Source: Talinum fruticosum
Lineage: Eukaryota > Streptophyta > Magnoliopsida > Caryophyllales > Talinaceae
DNA length: 64,000 bases
NCBI GenBank assembly: GCA_021018815.1
Contig: JAITYX010000074.1
Span: 124,001-188,000 of the forward strand
Direction: 5' to 3'
The notes beneath the pieces are model-generated. The model had not been told where the DNA came from and did not search any database. It saw only the letters and a list, made by a program, of their open reading frames with translations. This document shows positions 52,333 through 62,720 of this stretch, in pieces. The number at the start of each line of letters is the position of its first letter. Within the stretch, counting starts at the first letter, position 1. The position numbers were made by a program, and so were the translations under genes.

Positions 52333-52960
52333 TGATTCGGGTATTTCCGGACGGTTCAGCTCACCCGCCACGTCACCAGCCAACCGAGCCTAATCAGTCG
52401 GATAAGGGAGGAATCGGCCCAAGATAACCCTTAACGGGCCGGTAAAAGCCCAAAGCCCACTAGGGTTAGGGTTTCCCTTGAACCATGGTAAAATACCATT
52501 TTGCCCCTTTAAAATCTCCTATAAATACTCATTATTTCCCAATCCCAAGGCATGTTATGTTCATTTGACAAGACATCTCATTTGCGGGATAATCACTCAA
52601 GCTCCCAAGCTCTCAAGCTCCTAAGCTCTAAACACTCATCCACATTCATAACGTTCATCAACGTTCATCGGCACACATTCATCCCCGAGAACTTCCATCT
52701 TTGGAAATCTTCTCGTCTCCCAAGGAATCCCTCACCCATATCGAGGAAGATCTCCTCGATCCTTTCGATCAAATCGAGATACTAACTTGAGCGTCGGAGG
52801 GCGTTCCCAGGATCCACCACCGGGCGTCGCCTTTTGCGAGTTCGAGCGAGTCATTACTCGGACTCGGATCGCTCGTGCCACGTCCTCGGAGCCGGAGCGA
52901 TAAATCCTTCCTCTCTCCGAATCATCATCCACCTCATCAACTCGGATTTCTCAGGAAACA
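52333..52960 (+). repeat. 5' LTR of the 9.0-kb element
   Basis: The LTR holds a good TATA box at 52519-52527 and AGCTCCCAAGCTC repeats after it. It matches 60712-61341. Confidence 0.92.
52519..52527 (+). promoter_or_regulatory. TATA box of the 5' LTR
   Basis: CTATAAATA is followed about 30 bases on by AATCCCAAGGCATG, where transcription could start. The same box is at 60901-60909 in the 3' LTR. Confidence 0.65.
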
Positions 52961-52964
52961 GGTT

Positions 52965-52982
52965 TGGCGCCGTCTGCGGGGA
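52965..52982 (+). promoter_or_regulatory. Primer-binding site
   Basis: TGGCGCCGTCTGCGGGGA lies four bases inside the LTR. This TGGCGCCGTCTG form is common in plant gypsy elements; I do not assign the tRNA. Confidence 0.75.
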
Positions 52983-52994
52983 GGAAGGTAGCAT

Positions 52995-54470
52995 ATGGTC
53001 GCCGGTGGCACTCGATCTCGATCCAAGATGACTCGCGACACGAACCCACCGGTCCCTCACCCTCATCTTTCAATGCCTACGGGGGCCAATCCCGCGACGC
53101 TCCTCGAGCCGGGGATGCGGAATCATCTCGGCTGGTCTACCGACAACCGCCACACCCAGCAGGAGGAGTACGTCACCCTAGGGGCTCTCCAAAACCTAAT
53201 AGAGACCCTTAAAGCGATCGTTGCACAACAAGTGCAAGAACAAGTGCGAATCACCATGGAACGAGCACATGCCAATCATGCCCTTCCACTACGCCCCAAC
53301 TCCCGGGTATGGCGCAACCCCACAGGGAGGTCGGCTGTTGGCCACTTCTCGGGCGGGATGCCTTCCCATGCGGCTCCAGCCACGACCCATTAAGGCACCA
53401 AGCTGCGCTTGCTCTGAGCGGCCAAGTGCCCTCCCAACAAGGCGTCACGAAGAAGGCGATGCCCGAGGGATTATCGATGCAAAGAAAGCTCTCCATAAGG
53501 CCAACGAGAATATTGCAACTTCGCACACGGCCTCAACCCCTATGCTACCCACAGCGGGCGTTCGCACTGGTTCGGCGATCATGGTGACGCCCTTGCCCCA
53601 AACACGGAGCGAAGGCCCCGGGGAGCATAAGGTCCGCCGGTCTTGCACGATCGGCTACACGTAGTCGCGATTCTCATCGAGCTCGCAATGCCCCAGGCGC
53701 GACCCGAGCGGTCCGCCGCCGAGAGCGGGAGCGATCAAGAGAAAGGCGTCGTGAGCAATCAAATGCGAAGGGTCCCGAGAAGTCGGAGAGGACTAGGTGC
53801 ATCCCTCCTCGATCCGAGAGGAGGAAGAGTCCTTCCACTGGTGGAAGTTCCACGCCACCAACCCCGCACGATCCCTATCTCCGGCTCCGATTCAAGGCCG
53901 ACCCGAATGCTTTCAACACTCCATTTTCGAAGAAGATTATGAATGCTCCCGAATGAAGAAGATAAAGGTTCCGAACATTGATCCATACAATGGCACAACC
54001 GATCCCGAAGATCACTTGGCGTACTACAAGTCCCACATGTACGTTCGGGACGGGGACGATGCAACCTACTGCCGATTCTTCCCTACTACACTAAAGGGAG
54101 TCGCACGGAAATGGTTCAACAATCTTCCCCAAGGGAGCATATCTTCCTTTGAAGAGTTGTGCGAGAAGTTCGTCGCACAATTCATCGCGAGTTGCGTAGC
54201 GAAGAAGACTAGCATCCACCTCTCCAAGATTAAGCAAGGGAGAAACGAGACCCTTAAAGACTATGTCCGAAGGTTTCATGGAGAGGCTGTCCTTATCTCG
54301 ACTCGCAAGATGGAGTCGCCTACACTTGCCTTCCTTAACGGACTCGAAGCGGAAGATTCAAATTTTCCCTTGCTGAACAAAAGGTGTCCACCTTGGCGAA
54401 GCACTCCGAAGGCGGCCAACTTTATTCGAGCCACGAGAGATCCGTGCGGAGGAAGGAAATGAGGTCGAAA
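52995..54470 (+). pseudogene. Gag of the 9.0-kb element, frameshifted
   Basis: An N-terminal frame starts MVAGGTRSRSKMTRDTNPP (52995-53393) and ends at a stop. Other frames carry it on to 53797-54462, where the gag domain is clear: IKVPNIDPYNGTTDPEDHLA, MYVRDGDDATYCRFFPTTLK, GVARKWFNNLPQGSISSFEE, then KKTSIHLSKIKQGRNETLKD and YVRRFHGEAVLI. Frame breaks occur at about 53390-53800 and near 54390. Gag assembles the particle; the element would need RT and integrase from a relative. Confidence 0.8.
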
Positions 54471-54479
54471 AGAAAGTAG

Positions 54480-55440
54480 GAGATGGAAAATTTAATCCTC
54501 GAAATGAAGTTGACCACTGCTTCAACACCGACCCCGAGTATTCGATGGAGATCAAAGGGCACCCCATGCTCAAAAAGCCACCTCCCATGTCCACTCCTGC
54601 GAAGCGCTGAGCTTCCAATAAATATTGCGAATTTCATGAACAAACCGGACACAACACTACGAGTGTCGCCCGTTAAAGAAGGCGCTTGGGAGTTGGCGGA
54701 TAATGGGCAAATTGATCGCTTCCTCAAAAAGATACTCATGGAGCACAAGGAGGTTCTTCGAGGCAAGGATATGAGCACTACGATGAGGACGATGCTACTA
54801 AGATTGTAGCCACCATCGCTGGGGATTTGCGGGGGCACGACCCTCTCTTCTGGAAGGCTCACCTCAAGAGCGCTCAACAAGTCCCGATCACCGGTCGGCC
54901 TCCACCTCTTAAGGTGTCCACAATGACCTTCGGAGAACAAGATTTGAAAAGCATGGCCACCCCACACGAGGATCCTTTGGTCATCACACTCGAAGATTTC
55001 GGACACCATAGTTCGCGAGGTTCTTATCGACAAAGGGAGCTTGGTAGACGTCATCACCATGGAATGCCTTAGGCAGCTGAAGTATGCCCCTCGAGTCTCG
55101 TTTCCCTCATCAATCTCGTCGTCGGATTCGGAGAGCGGACGATACACCCCATAGGCATGATCCGCCTACTAGTCGGGGTTGGAGAGAAGGTCGAGGGCTG
55201 AAACATCGAAGTCAAATTCCTAGTGGTCGACATCCCTCTCGCCTACAATGTCATCATTGGACGTCCCACCCTCAACCGGATCAAAGCGTTTGTCGCTCCA
55301 TACCTTCTCCTCATGAAGTATGAGCTTGATGATGGATCCGTAGGTGAGACCTATGGAGACCAAAAGACCGCACGTGAATGCTATGTAGTAAGCCTTCGAC
55401 CTTTGATGGAGAAGCGAAAGAGGAGGGAAGAGTCATGATG
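54480..55440 (+). pseudogene. Gag knuckle region and aspartic protease, broken
   Basis: A CEFHEQTGHNT segment (about 54625-54657) corresponds to the usual CXFHX3GHXT gag tail. The protease reads IVREVLIDKGSLVDVI (about 55010-55057), then VGFGERTIHPIGMIRLLVGV and FLVVDIPLAYNVIIGRPTLN (to about 55278), with a stop between them. The catalytic Asp-Thr/Ser-Gly is changed to Asp-Lys-Gly, so it is probably inactive. The coding part ends with a lysine/arginine-rich tail and TGA at 55436-55438. Confidence 0.72.
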
Positions 55441-57187
55441 ATCCTAAGGGTAAGAAGCTAAAAGCGGAGCCCCAACCAAAGTCTCAGAGACTATGATGGT
55501 GTGCTCGACCACCACGGAAGATTATGTCGAGGTCCGGCTTGCACCTCCCAAAGACATCAAGCTCATGAGATAGTGGTGCTTATGTAAATAGTTCAAGCTC
55601 ATTATCCGGCGTGGAGGCCTTTCTTTAAAGACCCACCCGGTTTAAGTCACAGAGATTTTGTAAAGGAATCACCCACGATTGACGCGACTTTTCCGAAAGC
55701 GCTCAACGGGGCACACATTCCTCCCTTACGTACGGACTTCAATCTTTCATCAATACAATGAGCAAGTTTTCTGCATCTTTACGTCTCATACTTTACTTTA
55801 AGACAATCTTGGGGGCATGAATAGGGGCTGATACAATCCCTAGAACACCCAAGTCCACAGTTCCTTTCGTTGTATTTTCTTAACTTTGTCAAAGTTAGAA
55901 TAAAAGTAGGGGCTAATATGACCCCCTAAGGCCTACTAGTTTCTTTCGTTGTATGTTTTTCGTTGTGCCGATTACGGGGGCAACACGGGGCTAATACAAT
56001 CCACAGGATAGCCAAGTTGTAAAACTCAAAGAAGACCCCACTATTATCATGAACCCCAAGTGGCAAGAAAGCAAAAATCGGCAACAATAAAAAGAAGCAA
56101 CGAGGCAAGTAAGCATCCAACAAGCATCAAAGCAAGGATCGATCGAAGATAAAAATTCAAGCAAAACGAAAGAGTATCAAGTCACAATGGCACGCGGGAC
56201 GTCAAAAATAACTCATATCCCACGAAGAGTCATGGAAAGGGGGCCAATCCTCGGAGCCATCTTTGGCATCCTCGCCAACGCCATCATCCTCGGGGATCTC
56301 CCCTCCTTTGGCGCTTCTTCGTAAGGGATTGATACGGCCAAAGAACTTGACTCCAAAGTGAGATCTTTGGAGTAAGGTCCAAGCATAACACAAGTAAACG
56401 CCAAGCATGAAGAGAACGACTATGGTCTTCGAATACGTGCATTCGTCAAAAGAAGGCCTCTTGGACGGAAAAATTATGAGCGTACGCGACTCGACAAGCG
56501 AAGATCACATAAGATCATAGAGGATCTCTAAGAGACATCACTCGAAGCCTTAAATCACCGCAAAAGGCACAAGTTCAACGCCCACGAAGAACACTTTTTC
56601 AACAAGAAAATGCTCCAACGCTACAAGGTTCAATCTACTGACGGCTTAGCTCCAAATTCCGGCAAAGGATAAATCGGGTGCCCACATTTTTCTCAAAAAT
56701 CAAATGAGCGATGGTTCGCAAATTGAAGACGAAGAAGATTTTTGGCCGTCAAGGCGCACGGTTGTTATTATAGCCCAACGCTAGACGTCGTTTGACGACA
56801 TCAAGCTCGGAGGCAAACGAGACGCTAACGAGGACCTCCAACGTAAAATTACGACTCGAGCACAATCAAAAGCACCCTACGAAGGCCCACATTAAAGAGT
56901 TGATATATTTAAGCTCAACGTGGAGTCGCCACGAGTTCATCGAAAATGGGTTTTGATTTTTCTCAATCATAAAACGCCCAATATGTTTCGACTAACGGAG
57001 CCAGGCCATCATATTTCCGCAGCGAATTGGGTTCGTATTTTTCGTCCGGAGGAGCCTACAATTTCTTCGCTCTAAAATCAAGGTCGGTATTTTTCCGTCC
57101 CCTTCGAAAATTTTACGCATAAAATTGGTCGGGAATGTTTCCCAAAAATATGCCGAGCATAATAAAAAATAAACAATTAGAGTTTTC
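55441..57187 (+). other. Non-coding middle part of the 9.0-kb element
   Basis: RT, RNase H and integrase are expected here and none is found. Short minus-strand frames (55926-56123, 56202-56408) match nothing. Phrases such as GGGGGCATGAATAGGGGCTG (55811) and ACACGGGGCTAATACAATCC (55983) suggest a decayed duplication. Confidence 0.55.
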
Positions 57188-58245
57188 TAGGGTTAGGGTT
57201 AGGGTTAGGGTTTGGGGTGTTTTGGGCGTTGTGCTTCGGTAGAGGCTGGCGTAGGGGTGAGGGGTCGGGCGAGGGGTCGGTGTGAGGGTCGGGGAGGGGT
57301 CGGTCAGGGAGGACCGAGTCCGAGCAGAGAGTCGGCGAGAGGGAGAGTCGGAGCTTGCGGCGGCGGTGAGAGTGCGCAGCAAAAGAGCCGAGGAGTGAGA
57401 GAAGGGCTCGGGTTCGGGGTCGGGGAGGGATCGGTCTGGAGGACCAGAGTCCGAGCGAGGAGCGGTGGGAGAGAGAGAGTGGAGCCGTTAGCGAGAGAGA
57501 ACCGAACGAGCGAGAGAAAGTGGAGAGTGCAAGCGAGGGTCGGTCTTAGGGGTCGGGGTGAGGGGTCGGTGTGAGGGGTCGGTGTGAGGGGTCGGTCCAG
57601 GGAAGACCGAGTCCGAGCGAGAGACCGCGGGCGAGAGAGAGCGGAGCGTGAGCGCAGCGAGAAGCGAGAGAGAGAGAGTCGAGCGAGAGAGCGAGGCCGA
57701 GAGGGTGCAAGCGAGGGTCGGGGTGAGGGGTCGGGGAGGGGTCGGGGTGGGGGTCGGTCTTTGGGAGAGCCGAGTCCGAGCGAGAGGGGAGGGGCCGAAA
57801 CAGAGCAGCGGCGAGGGAGAGAGAGTGCGCGAGAGAGAGTGCGCGAGAGAGGTAGAGAGTGCGAGGGAGGGGTCGGCTCCGGGGTCGGGGTGAGAGCTCG
57901 GCTCCGGGGTCGGGGTACGTGCTCGGAGCAGGGGTGAGGGAGCCGGGCCGGGTGCAACGGCGGCTAGGGCGAGGCGAGGAACGCAGCGAGCGAGTGAGCG
58001 AGAGAGGAGGCGGGAGTGTGAGGGAGTTTGAAGAGTGGGCTAGGGGAGAAAGAGTAGGCTGGGGGTGAGCGGTCCAGAGAGGAGTTGGGCCGGGAGGGCG
58101 AGGCCCGACCGGGAGAGAGAGAGAGCCCAGCGGGAGAGGGGTAGGCGCGAGAGAGAGTTGAGGCTGCGGGCGGGGTGAGCGATCGGGGTAGCGATCATAG
58201 TTAGAGGTCGGTGAGAGGAGAGGTCGGGTTCGAGAGTTTTCAAAA
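57188..58245. repeat. G-rich, purine-skewed minisatellite block with a telomere-like seed
   Basis: The block opens with three TTAGGG units and TTTGGGG (57188-57217). It continues for about 1 kb with GGGGTCGG, GTGAGGGG and GAGAGCGAGAG words on the plus strand and very few T residues. Long open frames on both strands (for example 57304-57957 minus) follow from the composition. No protein family is recognisable. Confidence 0.8.
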
Positions 58246-58319
58246 AAAAAAATTGCGTAACTTCAAAAAAAAATCTTCGCAACGAAGCATGTGATTTCGG
58301 AGCCGAGACGTCTCTCGAC

Positions 58320-59730
58320 GTCAAACAACGACTTAGCCTCCGGGAGCTAACAAGTCATATTTCCACCTCCACAAAGGGGACATCCTTCGAAGTTACGGTA
58401 GCGATAACTTAGCCTCAGGAGCTAAAAATCGTACGTCTAACTTCATAAAAGGAACACCTCTCGGAGGATACACAATCATGCACTTCTAAGCCTACGGGAG
58501 TTGGAAGGTCGCGTAAAGACCCATGTCCGCATGGGTACTCGCACTCCTAACTTAAGGTTAGGGGTCGCGCTCTCCGTGGGATGTTCCCTAGCGAATCATG
58601 CACTTCTAAGCCTACGGGAGCTGGAAGGTCGCGTAAAGACCCATGTCCGCATGGGCGCTCGCACTCCTAACGTAAGGTTGGGGGTCGCGTTCTCAGTGGG
58701 ATGTTCCCTAGCGAGAATCATGCACTTCTAAGCCTACGGGAGCTGGAAGGTCGCGTAAAGACCCATGTCCGCATGGGCACTCACACTCCTAACTTAAGGA
58801 TAGGAGGTCGCGCTCGACGATCATGTACTTCTAAGCCCACGGGAGGTGGAAGGTCGCGCAAAGACCCATGTCCGCATGGGAACCTACACTCCTAACTTCG
58901 GGTTAGGGGGTTGCGCTCCCGTAAGATATGCCCTCGCGAGATACTTACGTTCATGCACTTTCAAGCCTCCGGGAGCTGAAAGGTCACGTAAAAGACCCAT
59001 GACAACGCTACCGTGGGCAAACTCACTTTCTTCGGATCCGAGGCACATAGGGGTTGGGACGCCTTGAGGATCCTAGAAGGATCACGAGAGGACTCATCCT
59101 CCCCGCAAGAGCCCTAGAAGGACCATGGGAGGACTCATCCTCCACAGAAGAGCCCCAGGAGGATCACAATAGAACTCATCCTCCCCGCAAGACTCCTTTT
59201 TAACCCCAAGGGGCTAAGTAAAAAGTCAAATCAAATCATCATCACAAAAATCGCAAAAATGACAAAAACAAAACGAGCAAGGCTCGAAAGCTCGTCAAAC
59301 AACGACTTAGCCTTCGGGGCTGACAAGTCGCACCTCTACTTTCACTAGGGGCTATCCTTTGGGGTCCCGAGTCAATTTGCACTCAGCGACAACTTGGCCT
59401 CCGGGAGCCGAAGATCGCACTCTCAGCCCCATAGAGTGGTACCCTACAAGAAGTTATCTCTCACACACTTTTGAACCTTCGGGAATCGAAAAGTTGCGCA
59501 AAGACCCATTCCGTCGTGGGCACTTACGCACTTTCGAACCTTCGGGAATCGAAAGGTCGCGCAAAGACCCATTCCGTCATGGGCATTCACGCACTTGCGA
59601 ACCTTCGGGAATCGAAAGGTCGCACAAAGACCCATTCCGTCATGGGCACTTGCACTCCTAACTTAAAGTTAACGAGTCGCGTTCTTCGTGGGATGTTCCC
59701 TAGCGAGATATCCATACTCAAGCACTTCCA
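58320..59730. repeat. Tandem arrays in the 3' region of the 9.0-kb element
   Basis: Array 1: units starting ATCATGCACTTCTAAGCC at 58475, 58595, 58717, 58820 and 58950 (periods about 120, 122, 103 and 130). Array 2: about 50-bp units around AGGACTCATCCTCC at 59060-59190. Array 3: three 60-bp units with AACCTTCGGGAATCGAAA at 59472-59645. Arrays 1 and 3 share a core, GGTCGCG.AAAGACCCAT, so one was derived from the other. An imperfect pair of ACTTAGCCTCCGGGAGCTAA segments lies at 58330-58425 and another at 59300-59420. Confidence 0.85.
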
Positions 59731-59865
59731 AGCCCCTAGGAGCTGAAAGGTCTGCTCAAAAATTACCCTCTAAGCCCGAGGGGCTACGTAAAAGTCATTC
59801 TCCACAACGAACGTCAACGACAAGACGAGGAAGGCGAAGAAAGACAAAGTTAACAAAGCAAGCTT

Positions 59866-59886
59866 CATTCATTCATTCATTCATTA
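59866..59886. repeat. (ATTC)n microsatellite
   Basis: Five tandem tetranucleotide units lie just left of the antisense ORF. Confidence 0.9.
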
Positions 59887-59987
59887 AGACAAGAACGCGC
59901 AGTGCGCCATTACAAGAGAAGCAAAGCGTCTAAAACTCAAGATACTACGCTACGACGCTATGGCTATACTATTACGCTACGGTTACA

Positions 59988-60610
59988 CTACTTAGACGGA
60001 ATGAGGACCCCGGCTACCACATCACTTCTCCTTCGGAAGGTTCCTCTTTTTCTCCGCCGGAAGGTTCCTCTTCTTCTCCATCGGAAGGTTTCTCTTCTTC
60101 TCCGCGAGAGGCCACTCCCCTTTACCTTGGGCAAGTGCCCACGTTCATTAAAGGAGTGGGTTGAAGGGCCATCCACCGACTTGCCGCTCTCCATAGGAGG
60201 ATTAGAAGATGAGCCAACACTCGAAGTGGCCCCTCCTCCCGCCGCACCGCTTGTTGAAAAGCTCGGGTTCGTTGCACGAAGTTCGACGAAGAGATCATGG
60301 TTGCGCTCCACCCAGGCCTCAAGAATATCCCATTCAGGGCGGATCGTGGCTTGAAACAATTTATCATACTCCTCACCATCGTTTATCAACCTCGGCTTCC
60401 AAGCATCATCGATGAGAAGGCTGGTAGAACGTTTCCACGACAAGGGATGGCCGGCGACGTTCCATCGGCTGTTTGCTCGGCCTCATCTCGGTTGAAGCGA
60501 GGGCATAACTTTTCGTATCCGACCGGAAGCGCTCCAACGATCATTTTCTTCGAGGCAAGAGAAAGGAAAAGAGTAAAGATGGGAAACTTACCATCTTCCT
60601 CAAGATTCAC
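59988..60610 (-). pseudogene. Antisense ORF between the tandem arrays and the 3' LTR
   Basis: Two overlapping minus-strand frames join into one protein-like reading with a single frame change near 60440-60465. The first is 60386-60610 (FPIFTLFLSLASKKMIVGAL, then YEKLCPRFNRDEAEQ). The second is 59988-60443 (LLIDDAWKPRLINDGEEYDK, LFQATIRPEWDILEAWVERN, then a Gly/Ser-rich part and an arginine-rich TFRRRKRGTFRRR tail). Frame usage and amino-acid mix look like a real protein, unlike the repeat-derived frames nearby. Additional ORFs in antisense have been described in Tat-group elements, and this fits that position. I do not recognise a domain. Confidence 0.5.
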
Positions 60611-60700
60611 CCCTATTTATAAGAACTTGGCGTCATAAAGGCATAGCGGAATGGGCTCCACATTCCACCTACCTACCTCGGGAGGCATGCGGGCGAACGT

Positions 60701-60711
60701 GAGGGGCTAAA
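60701..60711 (+). promoter_or_regulatory. Polypurine tract of the 9.0-kb element
   Basis: GAGGGGCTAAA lies directly before the TG of the 3' LTR. Confidence 0.65.
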
Positions 60712-61341
60712 TGATTCGGGTATTTCCGGACGGTTCCAGCTCACCCGCCACGTCACCACCCAACCGAGCCTAATCGGTCGGATAAGGGAGGAATCGGCCC
60801 AAGATAACCCTTAATGGGCCGGGTAAAAGCCCAAAGCCCACTAGGGCTAGGGTTTCCCTTGAACCATGGTAAAAATACTATTTTGCCCCTTTAAAATCTC
60901 CTATAAATACTCATTATTTCCCAATCCCAAGGCATGTTATGTTCATTTGACAAGACATCTCATTTGGATGATAATCACTCAAGCTCCCAAGCTCTCAAGC
61001 TCCTAAGCTCTCAACACTCATTCAAATTCATAACGTTCATCAATGTTCATCGGCACACATTCATCCCCGAGAACTTCCATCTTTGGAAATCTTCTCGTCT
61101 CCCAAGGAATCCCTCACCCATATCGAGGAAGATCTCCTCGATCCTTTCAATCAAATCGGATACTAACTTGAGCGTCGGAGGGCGTTCCCAGGATCCACCA
61201 CCAGGGCTTCGCCTTTTGCGGGTTCGAGCGGTCATCACTTGGACTCGGATCGCTCGTGCCACGTCTTCGAGCTGGAGCGAGTAAATCCTTCCTCTCTCCG
61301 AATCATCATCCACCTCATCAACTCAGATTTCTCCGGAAACA
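60712..61341 (+). repeat. 3' LTR of the 9.0-kb element
   Basis: This 630-bp LTR pairs with 52333-52960 and is followed by the ATAGT duplication. Confidence 0.92.
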
Positions 61342-61346
61342 ATAGT

Positions 61347-62148
61347 AATTTTTAATTCTATCTTGAAAATTTATTTGGGTTAATCCACTTAATTTTATAT
61401 TTATTTTAAAATTAATATATGTAAAGTTAACCCTAATTCTAACTATTATAAGTATATTACATTTTAGGGCTTGGTATTTAGCGTTATTAATTTAATATTT
61501 TAGATTGAGCAATTAAGGTTTAGGATCTAAATAACATATAATTTCTCAATCAAAATATTTTAATTGAAATAAGAAAAAGCTAAAACTAAAAAATCATAAT
61601 TTTATCATATGAATTTATAATTATAATTTTACTTGAAATTTAAATTTTATTTAAAATTAGATCATAGAAATGAATCTATTATTTTTTGGTGTAAAAATAA
61701 TTTGATTTATTTATAACAAGAGAAATTTATAATGGCATTATAAAAAGGAGACTTGAATAATAAAATTTAAATTTAAATATGAAATAAATTTTTTGTTAAA
61801 ATTTTTTAAAAACTATTATAACGTAATTAATTAATTTTCTATATAAAGAAAAAAAATAAATTTCTTTATAAAAATAATATAATTTAACAATAAAATATTT
61901 TTATTTTTATTTAAAAAAATTATATGTGAGAGTGGGAGAGAGGAGACAGGAGACAGAGACACTAATACTGAGGAAAAGAGAGAGAGAGAGGCTGTCAAGT
62001 AGGGGGCAGGAGGGCAGAGAGATGATGGCATGAGAGAGAGACTAAAAGTAATATGCTGGGAGGAGAGAGAATGATGAGGGTATATTTGTTATTTTAATTT
62101 GTAGAAAATACATCCAACTTGTAATTATAAAATAAACGTAAATCTCCC
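61347..62148. repeat. Right arm (TIR) of the Mutator-like element
   Basis: Inverted relative to 51752-52332; about 220 bases longer, the extra part being AT-rich DNA next to the LTR insertion. GA-rich block at 61925-62075. No gene seen. Confidence 0.8.
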
Positions 62149-62208
62149 TTTAAATTATAGGATCCTATTCTAATCTGATCCGAGAGTAAATCTACCAAAA
62201 TACACTAA

Positions 62209-62643
62209 GGCACTATTCGTGAAAATGAAGTATGTTTGAGTAGCGGATAGTTGTTTATGTATGTGATAATTGTTTAGGCGGTGATAGGCTGTTAGATTTT
62301 AGACTGTTAGCGGATAGCTGTTCAATTGAGCGGTTGAATAAATGTGTTCGGTAAATTTAGGTTGTTGAGTTAGGCGATTATTGTAAATTGACGTAAAATG
62401 ATATAAATAATTTGTTAAATATAAATTAATGAAGGGATTTTTTGTCAAAAAATATAAAACACTACTTTTATATATGAAAAGCTAATATTCTTAACTTTTC
62501 GAAACACTACTTGAAACGTTAAAAGATCGCTATAACGCTAATTAAAACACTACCTTACCGAACGCTAATATTTGGTTGATTAGTGTTTTGACTCGATAAA
62601 AACTCTAAAAGTCTACTCAAAACGTCTGTTCTTTGAACAGTGC
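62209..62643. mobile_element. Tourist-like (PIF/Harbinger) MITE
   Basis: The 435-bp insert starts GGCACTATTCGTGAA and ends with the complement of GCACTGTTCAAAGAA. It is flanked by TAA on both sides (62206-62208, 62644-62646), the Harbinger-type 3-bp target. The interior is AT-rich and non-coding. Confidence 0.72.
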
Positions 62644-62720
62644 TAACTATCCAGTTATGCTCAAGCCTAATCACAAGAATTGATATGGTAAATAGGAGGA
62701 AATTCAAGGAAAGTAATTAA

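Larger units (their letters stand above)
52333..61341 (+). mobile_element. Gag-protease LTR element (Tat/Retand-like, non-autonomous), 9.0 kb
   Basis: LTRs of 628 and 630 bp (52333-52960, 60712-61341) start TGATTCGGG and end GGAAACA, with the target duplication ATAGT on both sides (52328-52332, 61342-61346). A primer site, gag and protease follow, then about 5.3 kb with no RT or integrase. Instead there are a G-rich block, several tandem arrays and an antisense ORF before the polypurine tract. The LTRs differ at roughly 30 positions by eye, so the insertion is not recent. Confidence 0.9.
51752..62148. mobile_element. Long-TIR Mutator-like element with 9-bp target duplication, invaded by an LTR element
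   Basis: The outer segments are an inverted repeat: 51752 onward reads GGGAGATTTACCCC and the complement of 62148 leftward reads GGGAGATTTACG. Similarity continues for some 500 bp, including AATTACAAGTT, ATATACCCTCA, the CTCTCTC tract and the AT-rich inner part. The flanks are TTTAAATTA on both sides (51743-51751, 62149-62157). Long TIRs and a 9-bp duplication are the hallmarks of Mutator-like elements. Without the LTR element the insert would be about 1.4 kb, with no transposase, so it is non-autonomous. Confidence 0.85.

Noticed and set aside
57304..57957. 217-residue minus-strand open frame, with overlapping plus-strand frames of 117-120 residues
   Set aside because: Composition artefact of the GGGGTCGG/GAGAG minisatellite: open in several frames on both strands, low-complexity residues, no domain.
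58475..59070. Regularly spaced repeats that could suggest a CRISPR array
   Set aside because: The units are tandem and diverged without unique spacers, lie in a retrotransposon in plant DNA, and have no cas genes.
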